Source of the DNA: Pararge aegeria
Lineage: Eukaryota; Arthropoda; Insecta; Lepidoptera; Nymphalidae
Direction of reading: 5' to 3'
DNA: 64,000 nt
Assembly (NCBI RefSeq): GCF_905163445.1
Contig: NC_053197.1
Coordinates: 17,422,001-17,486,000 of the forward strand
The translations under genes and the position numbers were made by a program. Of the stretch, positions 1 to 8,557 are shown one piece after another. Below the pieces are notes generated by a model that worked only from the letters and a program-made list of their open reading frames with translations, ran no database searches and was not told the origin of the DNA. How positions within the stretch are numbered: the stretch's first letter is position 1; each line of letters begins with the position of its first letter.

Positions 1-1340
1 TATCGACTAAAGTAGTTAATTATTGAGAATTTCAACAACTTACGTTGTACAAAATATTGTGGTAAATATAACCTTACTTCCTTGTTTATTTTTCAAGCCT
101 ACTCTAACAATATTTATATTTGGCGCTTCTTTTAAGAGTTACCTTGATGCAAATGTGGCGCCATCCTAATTTAATACATTTTGACGACACTTTTTCATAT
201 ACACAGATGATCCTCCTTACCTCTACCCTCCATATTTAATTCTCAAACTGTGACATACCATAGAACACAACAATGGTCCTGACTCAGTCCACAGAGCACA
301 TAGAACGTTACAAGTTGGTCAACACTTTATTATCTCTTTGTAATCTTAACCTTTATATATATTATGGACTAACAATTGGAATAAAATTAAATGAATAATA
401 AAAATTCAATATACCTATTTTATAAATATTCAAATAAACAAATTCTTATAACAGTGCTAATAATCAGTTAGATTAAAGAAATTATATCGCTACGACATCA
501 GTTGTTGAGTATTCCCGATTCCTGAACGTAAACTGTAAGTCTTGGTAGGAGGAGTGTCAATGTCAATAAGGGGATTCGTTTCACCTATGGAGGGTAAAGG
601 TAAGGAGAGTCATCTGTGTATATGAAAAAGTTTCGTCAAAATGTATTAAATTAGGATGGTGCCACATTTGCATCAGGGTAACTCTTAAAAGAAGCGCCAA
701 ATATAAATATTGTTAGAGTAGGCTTGAAAAATAAACAAGGAAGTATGGAGATACAAGGAAGTAAGGTTATATTTACCACAATATTTTGTACAACGTAAGT
801 TGTTGAAATTCTCAATAAATAACTACTTTAGTCGATAATGACATTAATTTTTTTAACTCTGCATACTTCAATTCATCTACGATTGCTACATTCATACCAT
901 ACCCTGTGCATCCACCATCAAGGAGAGTCATCTGTGTATATGAAAAAGTTTCGTCAAAATGTATTAAATTAGGATGGCGCCACATTTGCATCAGGGTAAC
1001 TCTTAAAAGAAGCGCCAAATATAAATATTGTTAGAGTAGGCTTGAAAAATAAACAAGGAAGTATGGAGATACAAGGAAGTAAGGTTATATTTACCACAAT
1101 ATTTTGTACAACGTAAGTTGTTGAAATTCTCAATAATTAACTACTTTAGTCGATAATGACATTAATTTTTTTAACTCTGCATACTTCAATTCATCTACGA
1201 TTGCTACATTCATACCATACCCTGTGCATCCACCAGCGCCATTGTGGAGGATTTTTGAACTGTTATTTAGCGCAACAACTGGACACTTTTTCAACTTTTC
1301 TCCCATATAAGATGACTCTCCTTACCTCTACCCTCCATAG
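1..1340. mobile_element. Foldback-like element with long inverted arms and an internal direct duplication
   Basis: Positions 1-232 read as the reverse complement of about 587-838, giving an inverted repeat of roughly 230 bp around a 350-bp centre. The same arm recurs as a direct copy at about 919-1157, and the following 80 bp (838-918) recurs at 1156-1235, so a ~320-bp block is tandemly duplicated. A further short piece of the arm end appears inverted at 1309-1340. No transposase frame is visible, and the short open frames here are reflections of the repeated arms. The left arm starts at the window edge, so the true end and any target-site duplication cannot be seen. Best described as a non-autonomous foldback/MITE-like DNA transposon; superfamily unknown. 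Confidence 0.6.
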
Positions 1341-1798
1341 TTTCACCGATCAATCTCCTTCGTGTCTTCTCCATCTACAAGACATTGGCGAAGTACCTTG
1401 TGCTCAGTTGGTATAGACAAAAGCCATAAACAAGAATTGAATTTAAAAAGGGAATTAACCGGAATGATGGTGGGAAAACAAGTATAATTAAAACATAAAA
1501 GTACAGTTGGTAGAAGTTTAAAAGGTGATTCTGTTCTCTTACACCTAATTATGAGAAGTCATTGTTTATAAAGGAAAATAAAACCAACGACCAGTATTAT
1601 TGACGAGAGTCGTTCTTTCGTTCAAAGTCTGGACTTGCATAATTCAAGCCACAAGTTGCAAACGAGATTGGAGATGAGTATATTACATTTAACTTAAACC
1701 TAGGTTTAATGTAAATAAATAAATAATTAATATAATACGACAATACACACACCGCCATCTAGTCCCAAAGTAAGCGTAGCTTATGTTATGGGTACTAA

Positions 1799-2002
1799 CA
1801 GTGGCGTGCACACAGGGTATGCACAGGGTATGCAGATGATATAAAATGAAGAAAATCCCCAGTAGGAGCGATAAATACTTAAGGGTAGGGTTTTTATAAC
1901 TCTTACAATGCCTATCCTTGAGTACTTTATAACTCTTATCGGAGATTTTCTTCATTTTATATCATCTGCATACCCTGTGCATACCCTCTATGCACGCCAC
2001 TG
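1799..2002. mobile_element. Non-autonomous hAT-type MITE, complete with 8-bp target-site duplication
   Basis: A 204-bp element begins CAGTGGCGTGCA and ends TGCACGCCACTG. About 60 bp of each end are inverted copies of each other (1799-1857 against 1943-2002). It is flanked by the identical 8-mer GGTACTAA at 1791-1798 and 2003-2010. An 8-bp duplication and CAGTGG-type ends are the signature of hAT transposons. There is no coding capacity, so it must depend on a transposase elsewhere. A related terminus (CAGTGGCGAGCA) occurs near 12617. Confidence 0.85.
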
Positions 2003-2011
2003 GGTACTAAG

Positions 2012-2152
2012 ATAACTGATGCTTCTTCTCGGTAGAATCTGCCTTCCGAACCGGTGGTAGAATCACTACAAACTGACAGACTTGACGTTTCAAAAGTGCT
2101 TATATAAGGCCTACTTGAAATAAATGAATTTTGAATTTTGAATTTTTGACGA
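2012..2152 (+). mobile_element. LINE 3'-end fragment with TTGAATTT-type terminal repeats, copy A
   Basis: This 140-bp stretch contains the block 'TCGGTAGAATCTGCC ... ACCGGTGGTAGAATC ... GACGTTTCAA' and then AATAAATG, ending in short reiterated ATTTTGAA-like units. The same series recurs at 5930-6118. Short reiterated octamers instead of poly(A) at the 3' end are typical of CR1-group non-LTR retrotransposons. This looks like a heavily 5'-truncated copy; the family name is an inference. The MITE at 1799-2002 lies immediately upstream. Confidence 0.55.
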
Positions 2153-2185
2153 ATATTTTCATGAATAGTATACATAACAACTTAC

Positions 2186-2313
2186 AATATTAACACCCAG
2201 ACACTGAAAAACATTCATGTTCATCACACAAACATTTTCCAGTTGTGGAAATCGAACCCACGGCCTTGGACTCAGAAAGCAGGGTCGCTGCCCACTGCGC
2301 CAATCAGCCGCCA
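2186..2313 (-). mobile_element. tRNA-derived SINE (minus strand)
   Basis: Read on the minus strand, the element opens with a tRNA-like head. An A-box like TGGCGCAGTGGG is followed about 35 nt later by a B-box like GGTTCGATTTC, the internal RNA polymerase III promoter of tRNA genes. A tRNA-unrelated body follows, containing GATGAACATGAATG and CAGTGTCTGGGTG. I recognise this arrangement from abundant lepidopteran SINEs. It is not a functional tRNA, because the acceptor stem and anticodon arm do not fold into a proper cloverleaf. Confidence 0.75.
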
Positions 2314-2944
2314 AATGTAATAAGCATCTTGTGACCAAATAATATTTAAGGTTAAACATGACAATTATTTGCTCAAGCTTTTAGACTTTTATTATTACGA
2401 TAAATTATAAGTTAAAAGAAAATCTTCATATAAATCGAAAGTATTAGAATGAAATGCTTACGTAGTAAATAATAAATACCGACATACAGTTGCAAGTTAA
2501 AATCTTCGATCCCATCCAGTAGAGCAATGCACTGCTATTTTCAAGAACTGACGCCGGGTCGTACCTGTAGTTATGCATCTCAAAATCGACAAGGCCATGC
2601 CGAAGAGCAAGTTGTTGATGCATTATCCTGGCTACTTGGTTATGTCTATGCAAATATTTGCCGTTAACAAGATGAGAACACCCGGTAGCAGGGAGATGAC
2701 AACCTCGATATATGTCTTTAGTGCCAGCTTTCATATGTGTTTCTGGTACTTTCTCGTCTTTATGACTTCGTCCATAATTGCACAAATAAAAATGTATTTC
2801 AAAGTATCCGGACGTTATGTAACTGGGCAACCTATTCTCGATATATATGAGTGAATGAATTATCTATCATTTATTTCTTATCATTAATATATAACAGATA
2901 TAGGTAACTCTCTTATACCGGATCTTGCACTATTCGTATTCGTA
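2314..2944. other. Intergenic sequence, no gene recognised
   Basis: AT-rich. Two overlapping open frames on opposite strands (2444-2830 minus, 128 codons; 2573-2854 plus, 93 codons) resemble no family I know and overlap each other almost completely. I do not call either as a gene. Confidence 0.5.
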
Positions 2945-2945
2945 T

Positions 2946-3157
2946 TTATGTGACTGTTACCTCGGTGATAGCCTAGTGTGTAGGACCTCTACTTCATTTT
3001 TCGGGGGCCAGTTCAAATCCTTGCACGCACCTCTAACTTTTCCAAGTTATGTGCGTTTTAAGCAATAAAAAGTATAACTTGCTTAACACGGCTGGTAAAC
3101 CCATCTCATTGTGGAAGGAGATCCGTACCCAGTAGTGGGCCGGTTGATGATGAGGAT
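2946..3157 (+). mobile_element. tRNA-derived SINE with an RTE-like GAT tail
   Basis: An A-box like TAGCCTAGTGTG (about 2972) and a B-box like AGTTCAAATCC (about 3011) form a Pol III-type head. The 3' end reads CCAGTAGTGGGCCGGTTGAT and continues GATGAGG (3127-3155). That ending closely parallels the 3' end of the RTE LINE at 20193-23159, whose coding strand ends CCAGCAGTGGACG...GGTTGA followed by GAT repeats. SINEs borrow the reverse transcriptase of a LINE whose tail they share, so this SINE is probably mobilised by that RTE family. Confidence 0.7.
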
Positions 3158-3159
3158 CG

Positions 3160-4262
3160 ACAGCCACATCATTGTAATAAAATTGAATATGTATTATTTT
3201 AGGATTGTGAAAAACTACAAAGAACAACGAGAGGAAAGTGGTCAGAAAATGATATGCAAAATGGGTTATCGTTTGGCGGCTGCTATTTTTAATGTTTCAC
3301 AAACTACGTTTGAGCTTTCGGTTGCATAGGCTTAGACGATAACGATTCCAAAGCTACGCATGAGAACAAACAAAACAAAAAATGCAAGCAAGTTAAGAAA
3401 GTATTAAAGTAAAATGGGTGGGTACCCATCTTACCTACTAGGAGTCGATACCCTTCTTTTTCTATTTTTTAATTTTTATAATGTTCCTTGTGAAAATTTA
3501 TTTCAAAGTATATTTAAATTATTGAAGAACTGATTATCAATGACCTCATATTTGTTTAATATTATTGTACTTAGGTATATTGTAAAAATAAAGTGCACAA
3601 CGTGTCCCCCCATCTTGCCCGCCGTCTGGTTCGTACATTTAGAAGATGTTAGTTGCGAGAGAAACAAGATGCAAACATACAAATTACGAGCTAAGTATAG
3701 GTCGCGCTAAGAACAGGTAGGTAGGTAAATTGATATTTTGGTAAAAGTACTTGTGCGGCTGGATGCAGAATCGATTTCTGACGTCATTGGGAGGCGACGT
3801 TAACTCCTGCCGAGTTTCGCGCTCGCCCCCATCCCCCGGTGACGCTATTACAACCCTTTAACCTACAGGTCAAATATATAATCTCAAGTTTATATTATTA
3901 TCTACATCTGTTTCATAAAAGCAAAATATTAAAAAAAAAGTCACGTAAAAACTACTCAAAGAATTAAAATACAATTTGGTATGTTCTTCTTGGTATATCG
4001 TAGCTAATATTCCGAGTCAACATATTGAATACTTTTTATCCCGATAGATGGTATGAAATTTTTTACCAATTTTACTTCATAGCTCCCTTAAATTTGACCC
4101 GATTTTAATAATTCTTTTTTTATTTGAAGGTGTATACTATCATGCATGTATCGTCTAATTTTTGATGAAGATCTGATAAATACTGTCGGAGATAAAGGAC
4201 ATAACTCTTCACTGATACCAACAAGTCGCAAGGCATATGGGAGAACGATCGAATGCATGCCT
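3160..4262. other. AT-rich intergenic sequence, nothing recognised
   Basis: No frame longer than about 70 codons and no recognisable repeat family apart from homopolymer-rich AT sequence. A GC-richer patch near 3770-3850 carries no identifiable motif. Confidence 0.5.
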
Positions 4263-4392
4263 ACTATTCTACTACTATTATCAATGCGAAAATTTGTGAG
4301 GATGGATGTATGGATGGATAGTTGGATGGATGTTTGTTACGCTTTAACGCCAAAACGAATTAACCGATTTGGCTGGAATTTGACTGAGACAT
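4262..4392 (+). mobile_element. Lep1-like Helitron fragment (5' portion)
   Basis: The series 'ATCAATGCGAAAATTTGTGA ... GGATGTTTGTTACGCTTT ... CGAATTAACCGATTTGGCTG' is the characteristic start of the short, non-autonomous Helitrons (Lep1 type) found across Lepidoptera. A GGAT microsatellite expansion (about 4302-4330) interrupts it. No CTAG 3' terminus follows; the sequence runs straight into a LINE remnant, so the Helitron is truncated. Confidence 0.6.
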
Positions 4393-4404
4393 ACAATATG
4401 AATT

Positions 4405-4795
4405 GACGTTGAAAGGGCTCAGCGAAATTTATTAAAGGTCATGCATTTGAAGTGTTTTCGGCATCCCACTAATTCATTATATGATCTAAGCAATGTCCTA
4501 ACAGTCAGACAATTATATATACTCCTAATAATCTTAAAAAATCATAAAACACTACACTTTGATCCAAAAACTTTGAATAAAAGGACAAATAGTCGCATTA
4601 TCTCGACAGTTAACACAAAAACAGCCTTTGCCTCTAGGCAACTAAAGAAACGATCTTGTCTGCTGTATAATAGAATAAATAGAGTATTAAATATTAATTA
4701 TCCACTGAAATTGCATGACTGTAAAAAACAGTTATAAATTGGTTAAAATCATTAACGTACGACGAGACAGAATCTGTTTCTGATTATAAAATAAA
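4405..4795 (+). pseudogene. Decayed non-LTR retrotransposon RT, C-terminal end
   Basis: The conceptual product from 4405 begins DVERAQRNLL and contains LTVRQLYILL about 35 residues later, then KTAFASRQLK and LLYNRINRVLN. That order is the post-thumb C-terminus of reverse transcriptases in lepidopteran CR1/Jockey-like LINEs. The frame stops at 4735-4737. A frameshift in the A-run just before it restores an INWLKSLTYDETE-like end in the next frame, to about 4790. The catalytic RT region is absent (5' truncation). It is a dead fragment and is followed by a CA-rich microsatellite. Confidence 0.65.
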
Positions 4796-4796
4796 A

Positions 4797-4856
4797 GCAC
4801 ACACACAAACACGCACACACACAAACACGCACAAACATAAACACGCACACATATTT
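4797..4856. repeat. CA-rich microsatellite
   Basis: Imperfect ACAC/AAACACGC tracts over about 60 bp, likely grown from the terminal repeat of the LINE fragment just upstream. Confidence 0.8.
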
Positions 4857-5164
4857 GCATGCTTGCATGATTGATTTTGAAAAAAAAACTAAACATTAAA
4901 CAAAAAAAAAGTATAAAATGTAATAAGTTGGATAATAAAAGTCATGTTATCAGTATATGTCAGTGTTAAGTTTGTATCGGAAAGAGCGATACCTCCAAAT
5001 ACAGGTTTTTTCCAAACTTAAATGGAGGTTTTAGCCTATTGTTTTGTAATGAAATCGAGATAACATAAAAATATTTTTCATTTTATTTTTCAATATAGAC
5101 TGGAGTAGCAAATAGGCTTTTTTTTGTCTTAAAACATTTTTCGTCGGTAAACAGGTAAGTACTC

Positions 5165-5510
5165 CAATCAAAGTTCAAATAAGTCTGCAAATCTTAAGCG
5201 TAATGCAATTGAATGTCGAGCGTTTCTTATGACTCTTGGACAAACATCATACATTTGGGCGAAATGATTCGTTGACACAAAGCCGTTTTCTTCATATTGC
5301 CTTCTCATGTCTGATTTTTGTGCGGCGTTAAGAATAGGACGGCTTCCAACATGTGACGATGATCGACTAGTGCACCTTCCTCGCTATGTCTTCTTAGCCA
5401 GATTCTCACACTATCTCTGGTCACATTTAGACGACGTGACATCTCGAGCCAGCTTTATGTTCGGCAATAATTGCTGCTCTTTCTTCTTCACTTCAAAGGT
5501 CTTGGCATTA
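5165..5510 (-). pseudogene. Mariner/Tc1-like transposase remnant, frameshifted
   Basis: On the minus strand, different frames give EERAAIIAEHKAGS, then MSRRLNVTRDSVRIWLRRH, then DMRRQYEENGFVSTNHFAQM and RVIRNARHSIALR. The order is a helix-turn-helix DNA-binding region (the RRLNVTRDSVRIWLRR segment) followed by a linker, as in the N-terminus of Tc1/mariner-type transposases. At least two frameshifts separate the pieces and the catalytic DDE/D domain is not visible. A dead fragment; the exact superfamily is uncertain. Confidence 0.5.
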
Positions 5511-5929
5511 TGAAATAGTTATTTAGGTGAAATTATGACATGGTGCAATGATGAAATTGACCGATTGAGAATAGTTTTGACAGAAATAATAACGGCAGGT
5601 TGAACCAATAAGACGGTTGTAGATTATCAAACATAATAATCTTGTTGACAAGATAAATAGTCAAAAGACTTTGATCTGAACAATTTTGAGTTTTACTAAC
5701 GAACAGTTAAATATTATTTTCTCTAACTCGAGTCTATTCTGTAACAGTTTCAAAAAGTAATATGTGCTCGCAATACGTTAAACGAATCAATTTAAAAATC
5801 GACGAACCTTTTCTGTCCGTGGCTATACAATGTGTTAAAACACACTTAGGTATTACTGCGAGGTTAGTAGGTATACCATTGATGAATTTCTTAACGACAA
5901 GGTTGCTGAACGAATTTCATGACTCGCAA
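5511..5929. other. Intergenic sequence, nothing recognised
   Basis: AT-rich, without repeats or frames I can assign. A weak 88-codon plus-strand frame (5762-6028) runs into the LINE 3' fragment and is not supported as a gene. Confidence 0.5.
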
Positions 5930-6118
5930 TACCGAATAATTATTTTAAAACTGATGTTGAAAAAGAGCAACTGGTGCGTATCTTGCCGGCTTTCTCTTGG
6001 TAGAATCTGCCTATTGAACCGGTGGTAGAGTCAATAAAAACGGATAGATCTGACGTTTCAATAGTGCTTATATTAATTAGGCCTATTTGAAATAAATGAA
6101 TTTTGAAATTTGAATTTT
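5930..6118 (+). mobile_element. LINE 3'-end fragment, copy B
   Basis: Second copy of the 3' end seen at 2012-2152, extending further upstream (GAAAAAGAGCAACTGG, then the TTGGTAGAATCTGCC block). It also ends in AATAAATG and reiterated ATTTTGAA units. The two copies are diverged, so they are old and independent insertions. Confidence 0.6.
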
Positions 6119-6448
6119 GCCATTTATTTTCTACATAAACGTATAAGTATATGAAGTAGGTAAATACTCAATTCAATTAATAAATAATAATGGAAAACAA
6201 TTAAACAACGCACAGTGTTACACAAAATAAAACTTTGAATTGATCGACATTACTTCACTTACCTACTGTTACGACACCTGTGGTTACCATAGAATGTCGT
6301 TGATGCGAAATCACAACATTTTACCCATCCTAAAAGTCAAACACGCATAATATGATACAGTGAAGTCAAGTCAATCCGGATACATGTACCTACCCGGGCC
6401 GTTATATAACTATGCGCCAGTATAGCGGCCGAGGGGCGCGCAAACGAA

Positions 6449-6479
6449 ACGGCGGGTGCGATCTCGTCGCACCCGCCGT
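6449..6479 (-). terminator. 13-bp perfect hairpin just 3' of the charlatan-like gene
   Basis: Arms 6449-6461 and 6467-6479 are perfectly complementary (ACGGCGGGTGCGA with its reverse complement) around a 5-nt loop. The hairpin starts 3 nt beyond the AATAAA of the minus-strand gene. In the transcript it would be a very stable GC stem. Whether it aids 3'-end formation or is merely an inverted repeat cannot be told from sequence. Confidence 0.6.
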
Positions 6480-6481
6480 GC

Positions 6482-6487
6482 TTTATT
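6482..6487 (-). promoter_or_regulatory. Poly(A) signal of the charlatan-like gene
   Basis: AATAAA on the minus strand, only four nucleotides after the TAG stop at 6492-6494. If used, the 3' UTR would be a few tens of nucleotides, unusually short for a transcription-factor mRNA. A downstream signal used instead is possible. Confidence 0.5.
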
Positions 6488-6491
6488 GCGG

Positions 6492-8138
6492 CTAATAGCG
6501 CAGGCAGTGCTCGTGCAGCGCGTGCGGCGGCGCGGCATTCTCCTTGTCGCGAGCGTAGTGCGGCGCGAACTGCTCCGGCGGCGCCTCGAACTCGTCGCCC
6601 GAGCCGTCCGACGCCTCCAGGTAGCCGAACAGCCGCGCCGCGCCCGCAGCGCGCGCCTCGCGCCGACGCGCTCCCGCCGGCGCCGCGCCGCTGCCGCCGG
6701 GCGCCGGCGCGGGGGGCGCGGGAACAGGCGCCGGCGCCGCAGGACCGCGCGCGCCCGTCGGCACCTTGAGGCCGCGGCTCTCGATCTGGCTGCAAGCAGA
6801 GGGGGGCTCAGGCGAGGCCGCGCGCGCGCCGGGCGGGCAGGCCGATACTGACTGTGCGTCGCGCAGGTGCGCGCCCAGCTGCACCTGGTCGTCGGCCAGG
6901 AACGGGCACTTGGCGCACGCCTTCTTGTTGTGCACCTTGTGCACGTGCGTGGCCAGCCGCTCGGCGCGCGCCGCCTTGTACTCGCACAGCGAGCACGCGA
7001 AGGGCTTGAGGTGCGTGTTGAGGTGCCGCTTGAGGCACCAGTTGTCCACGCCCGACCACGCGCAGTAGCAGCACGCGTAGCGCCGCTCGCCCTGCAACAG
7101 AGGCGCGTCAGGCGGGCGCGCGGGCGGCGCGGGCGGCGGCGCGGCGCCCACCTTGCGGCGCGGGCTGGCGGGCGCCTCCGCCTTGGCCAGCGGCGCGCGC
7201 TCTTGCTTGACGGGCGCGCGGCACTCGGGCTCGGGCGGCTTGCAGCATGCGGGCGCGGGCGCGGCCGGCTTGGCGGCGCGCCGGATGCGGTTGAGGTCGT
7301 AGGGCTGGTCGCGGTGCATGCGCAAGAAGTGCTTCTTGACGTGGTCGGCGCGGTTGAACTGCTTCTGGCACAGATAGCAGTGGAAGGGCTTCTCGTCGCG
7401 GTGGATGTTCTCGTGGCGCGTGAACAGGTCGCGCCGGTCCGTGGCGTAGGGGCAGGCGCCGCACGCGTAGCGCTTGGCGTCGGGCTCGGGCGCGGGCGCG
7501 CGGCGCTCGGCCTCCACCTTGGCCTTGAGGCGCGCCAGGTAGCGCGTGAGGTCGTCGAGCGCCGCGTTGTCGCGCAGCAGTTGGTCGGCGGCGGCGGGGT
7601 CGGAGTGGTGGTCGCGCGCCAGGTGCTGGCGCACGGCGCGCGCCCAGCCGCTGGCAAAGCCGCAGCCGGCCAGCGGGCAGGCGAAGGCGCGCGCCGCCGC
7701 GTGCGTGCCCAGCCAGTGCTCCGCCACGCGCGCCAGGAAGCCCACGCAGTCGCACTCGGCGCACTTGAACAGGCGCTGCGCCGGGTTGTAGGCCGCCACG
7801 CGCGAGTGCGCCCAGGCCAGCGGCTCGTCGGCCGCCGTCCAGCGGTCCTCGGCGGTGGGGTCGGTGCGCGGCGCGAAGTTGGCCTGCAGGATGCCGGGCG
7901 GCGGGAACCCGTTCTGCATGAGCGCCGCCAGCCCCCAGGCCGTGATGTGCTCCTCGGGCCGCAGCTCGTCGTCCTGCAGCTCGCGCTCTACGCCCGGGAA
8001 CTCGACGCCCACCACGCCCACGGCCGCGCCGCCCACGCCGCCCACGCTAGCCTCCTCGCCGTACAGCTTCTTAGTGATCTCCTTGAACATGTCCTCGCAG
8101 TCCATGGCGAGCGAGGCCACGCCGGCCGCGCCCTCCAT
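6492..8138 (-). CDS. chn: Charlatan-like C2H2 zinc-finger transcription factor, seven fingers, three coding exons
   Basis: Predicted exons on the minus strand: 8138-7152, 7091-6853 and 6789-6492, giving 507 residues. The introns are 7092-7151 (60 nt, GTGGGC...TGTTGCAG) and 6790-6852 (63 nt, GTCAGT...GCTTGCAG). Both lack stops, so the genomic frame stays open through them. Removing the 63-nt intron creates His409, the missing fourth ligand of the last finger, which is strong evidence for it. Fingers: C126/C129/H141/H146, C154/C159/H172/H177, C226/C229/H242/H246, C254/C257/H270/H275, C336/C339/H352/H356, C362/C365/H378/H383, C388/C391/H404/H409. The N-terminal EDMFKEITKKLYGEE and the KKHFLRMHRD finger resemble what I recall of Drosophila charlatan, a nuclear REST-like regulator of proneural genes. 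That match is from memory, and the fly protein is roughly twice as long. The start is the first Met after the 5'-UTR acceptor; Met12 is an alternative. The C-terminus is Pro/Ala-rich and disordered-looking. Very high GC throughout. Confidence 0.72.
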   Translation of the reverse strand: MEGAAGVASLAMDCEDMFKEITKKLYGEEASVGGVGGAAVGVVGVEFPGVERELQDDELRPEEHITAWGLAALMQNGFPPPGILQANFAPRTDPTAEDRWTAADEPLAWAHSRVAAYNPAQRLFKCAECDCVGFLARVAEHWLGTHAAARAFACPLAGCGFASGWARAVRQHLARDHHSDPAAADQLLRDNAALDDLTRYLARLKAKVEAERRAPAPEPDAKRYACGACPYATDRRDLFTRHENIHRDEKPFHCYLCQKQFNRADHVKKHFLRMHRDQPYDLNRIRRAAKPAAPAPACCKPPEPECRAPVKQERAPLAKAEAPASPRRKVGAAPPPAPPARPPDAPLLQGERRYACCYCAWSGVDNWCLKRHLNTHLKPFACSLCEYKAARAERLATHVHKVHNKKACAKCPFLADDQVQLGAHLRDAQSVSACPPGARAASPEPPSACSQIESRGLKVPTGARGPAAPAPVPAPPAPAPGGSGAAPAGARRREARAAGAARLFGYLEASDGSGDEFEAPPEQFAPHYARDKENAAPPHALHEHCLRY

Positions 8139-8557
8139 GCCGCGCCGCGTCGCTCGCGCGCTGTGCGGCTGCAGCTGCAACAGAGACGGGTGAGCGGCGC
8201 TGCGGCCGGGCCGGGCCGCGCCGGGTCGCGCCGGGCCGCGCCGGGCCGCGCCGGGTCGCGCCGTGCGAGCCGCCCGGGTCGGCGCCGAGCCGGCGGGAGC
8301 GGAGTGCGGTGCTCGCGCGGGGGGCAACCCTCCCCCGGTGCACGGTGCAGCGACGTACCTGGGAGCGCGAGGCGCTGTCGCCGGGCCGAGGGTCCGCGCC
8401 TACTAGCGGGTGAGGGCCCTCTCCCGCGCCCGCCGCCCCGCGCCCGCCGCCCAGCGATCGATGCGCCGCGGCGCCGCGCGATCGATCCCGCGCGCCGCAG
8501 CTCGCTGCCCGCGCGTACCCCCGAAGCCTCTATAATGGTGCTAAATGGGTAATGCAT
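8139..8557 (-). promoter_or_regulatory. 5' UTR exon, UTR intron and GC-rich promoter region of the charlatan-like gene
   Basis: On the minus strand a near-perfect donor CAG|GTACGT lies at 8359/8358, and an acceptor TCTCTGTTGCAG ends at 8175, defining a 184-nt intron 36 nt before the start codon. The frame upstream of the donor (Met at 8557) does not join in phase with the coding frame, so the first exon is best read as untranslated. The intron holds about six copies of a GC-only 10-mer (GGGCCGCGCC and variants, about 8204-8264). The transcription start is not identifiable; GC content drops sharply beyond 8560. Confidence 0.6.

Noticed and set aside
812..1416. Short frames in the first 1.4 kb.
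   Set aside because: They fall in inverted and duplicated arms of a non-coding transposon.
2227..2310. Possible tRNA gene.
   Set aside because: A- and B-boxes are present but there is no proper cloverleaf, and a SINE body follows.
4146..4406. 86-codon plus-strand frame.
   Set aside because: It runs through a Helitron fragment and a GGAT microsatellite, with no coding signal.
6456..8552. Plus-strand frames of 131, 100 and 561 codons and minus-strand frames of 415, 189 and 218 codons over the zinc-finger gene.
   Set aside because: Shadows of very GC-rich coding sequence; compositions are Arg/Ala/Pro/Gly monotone and only the called frame shows zinc-finger ligands.
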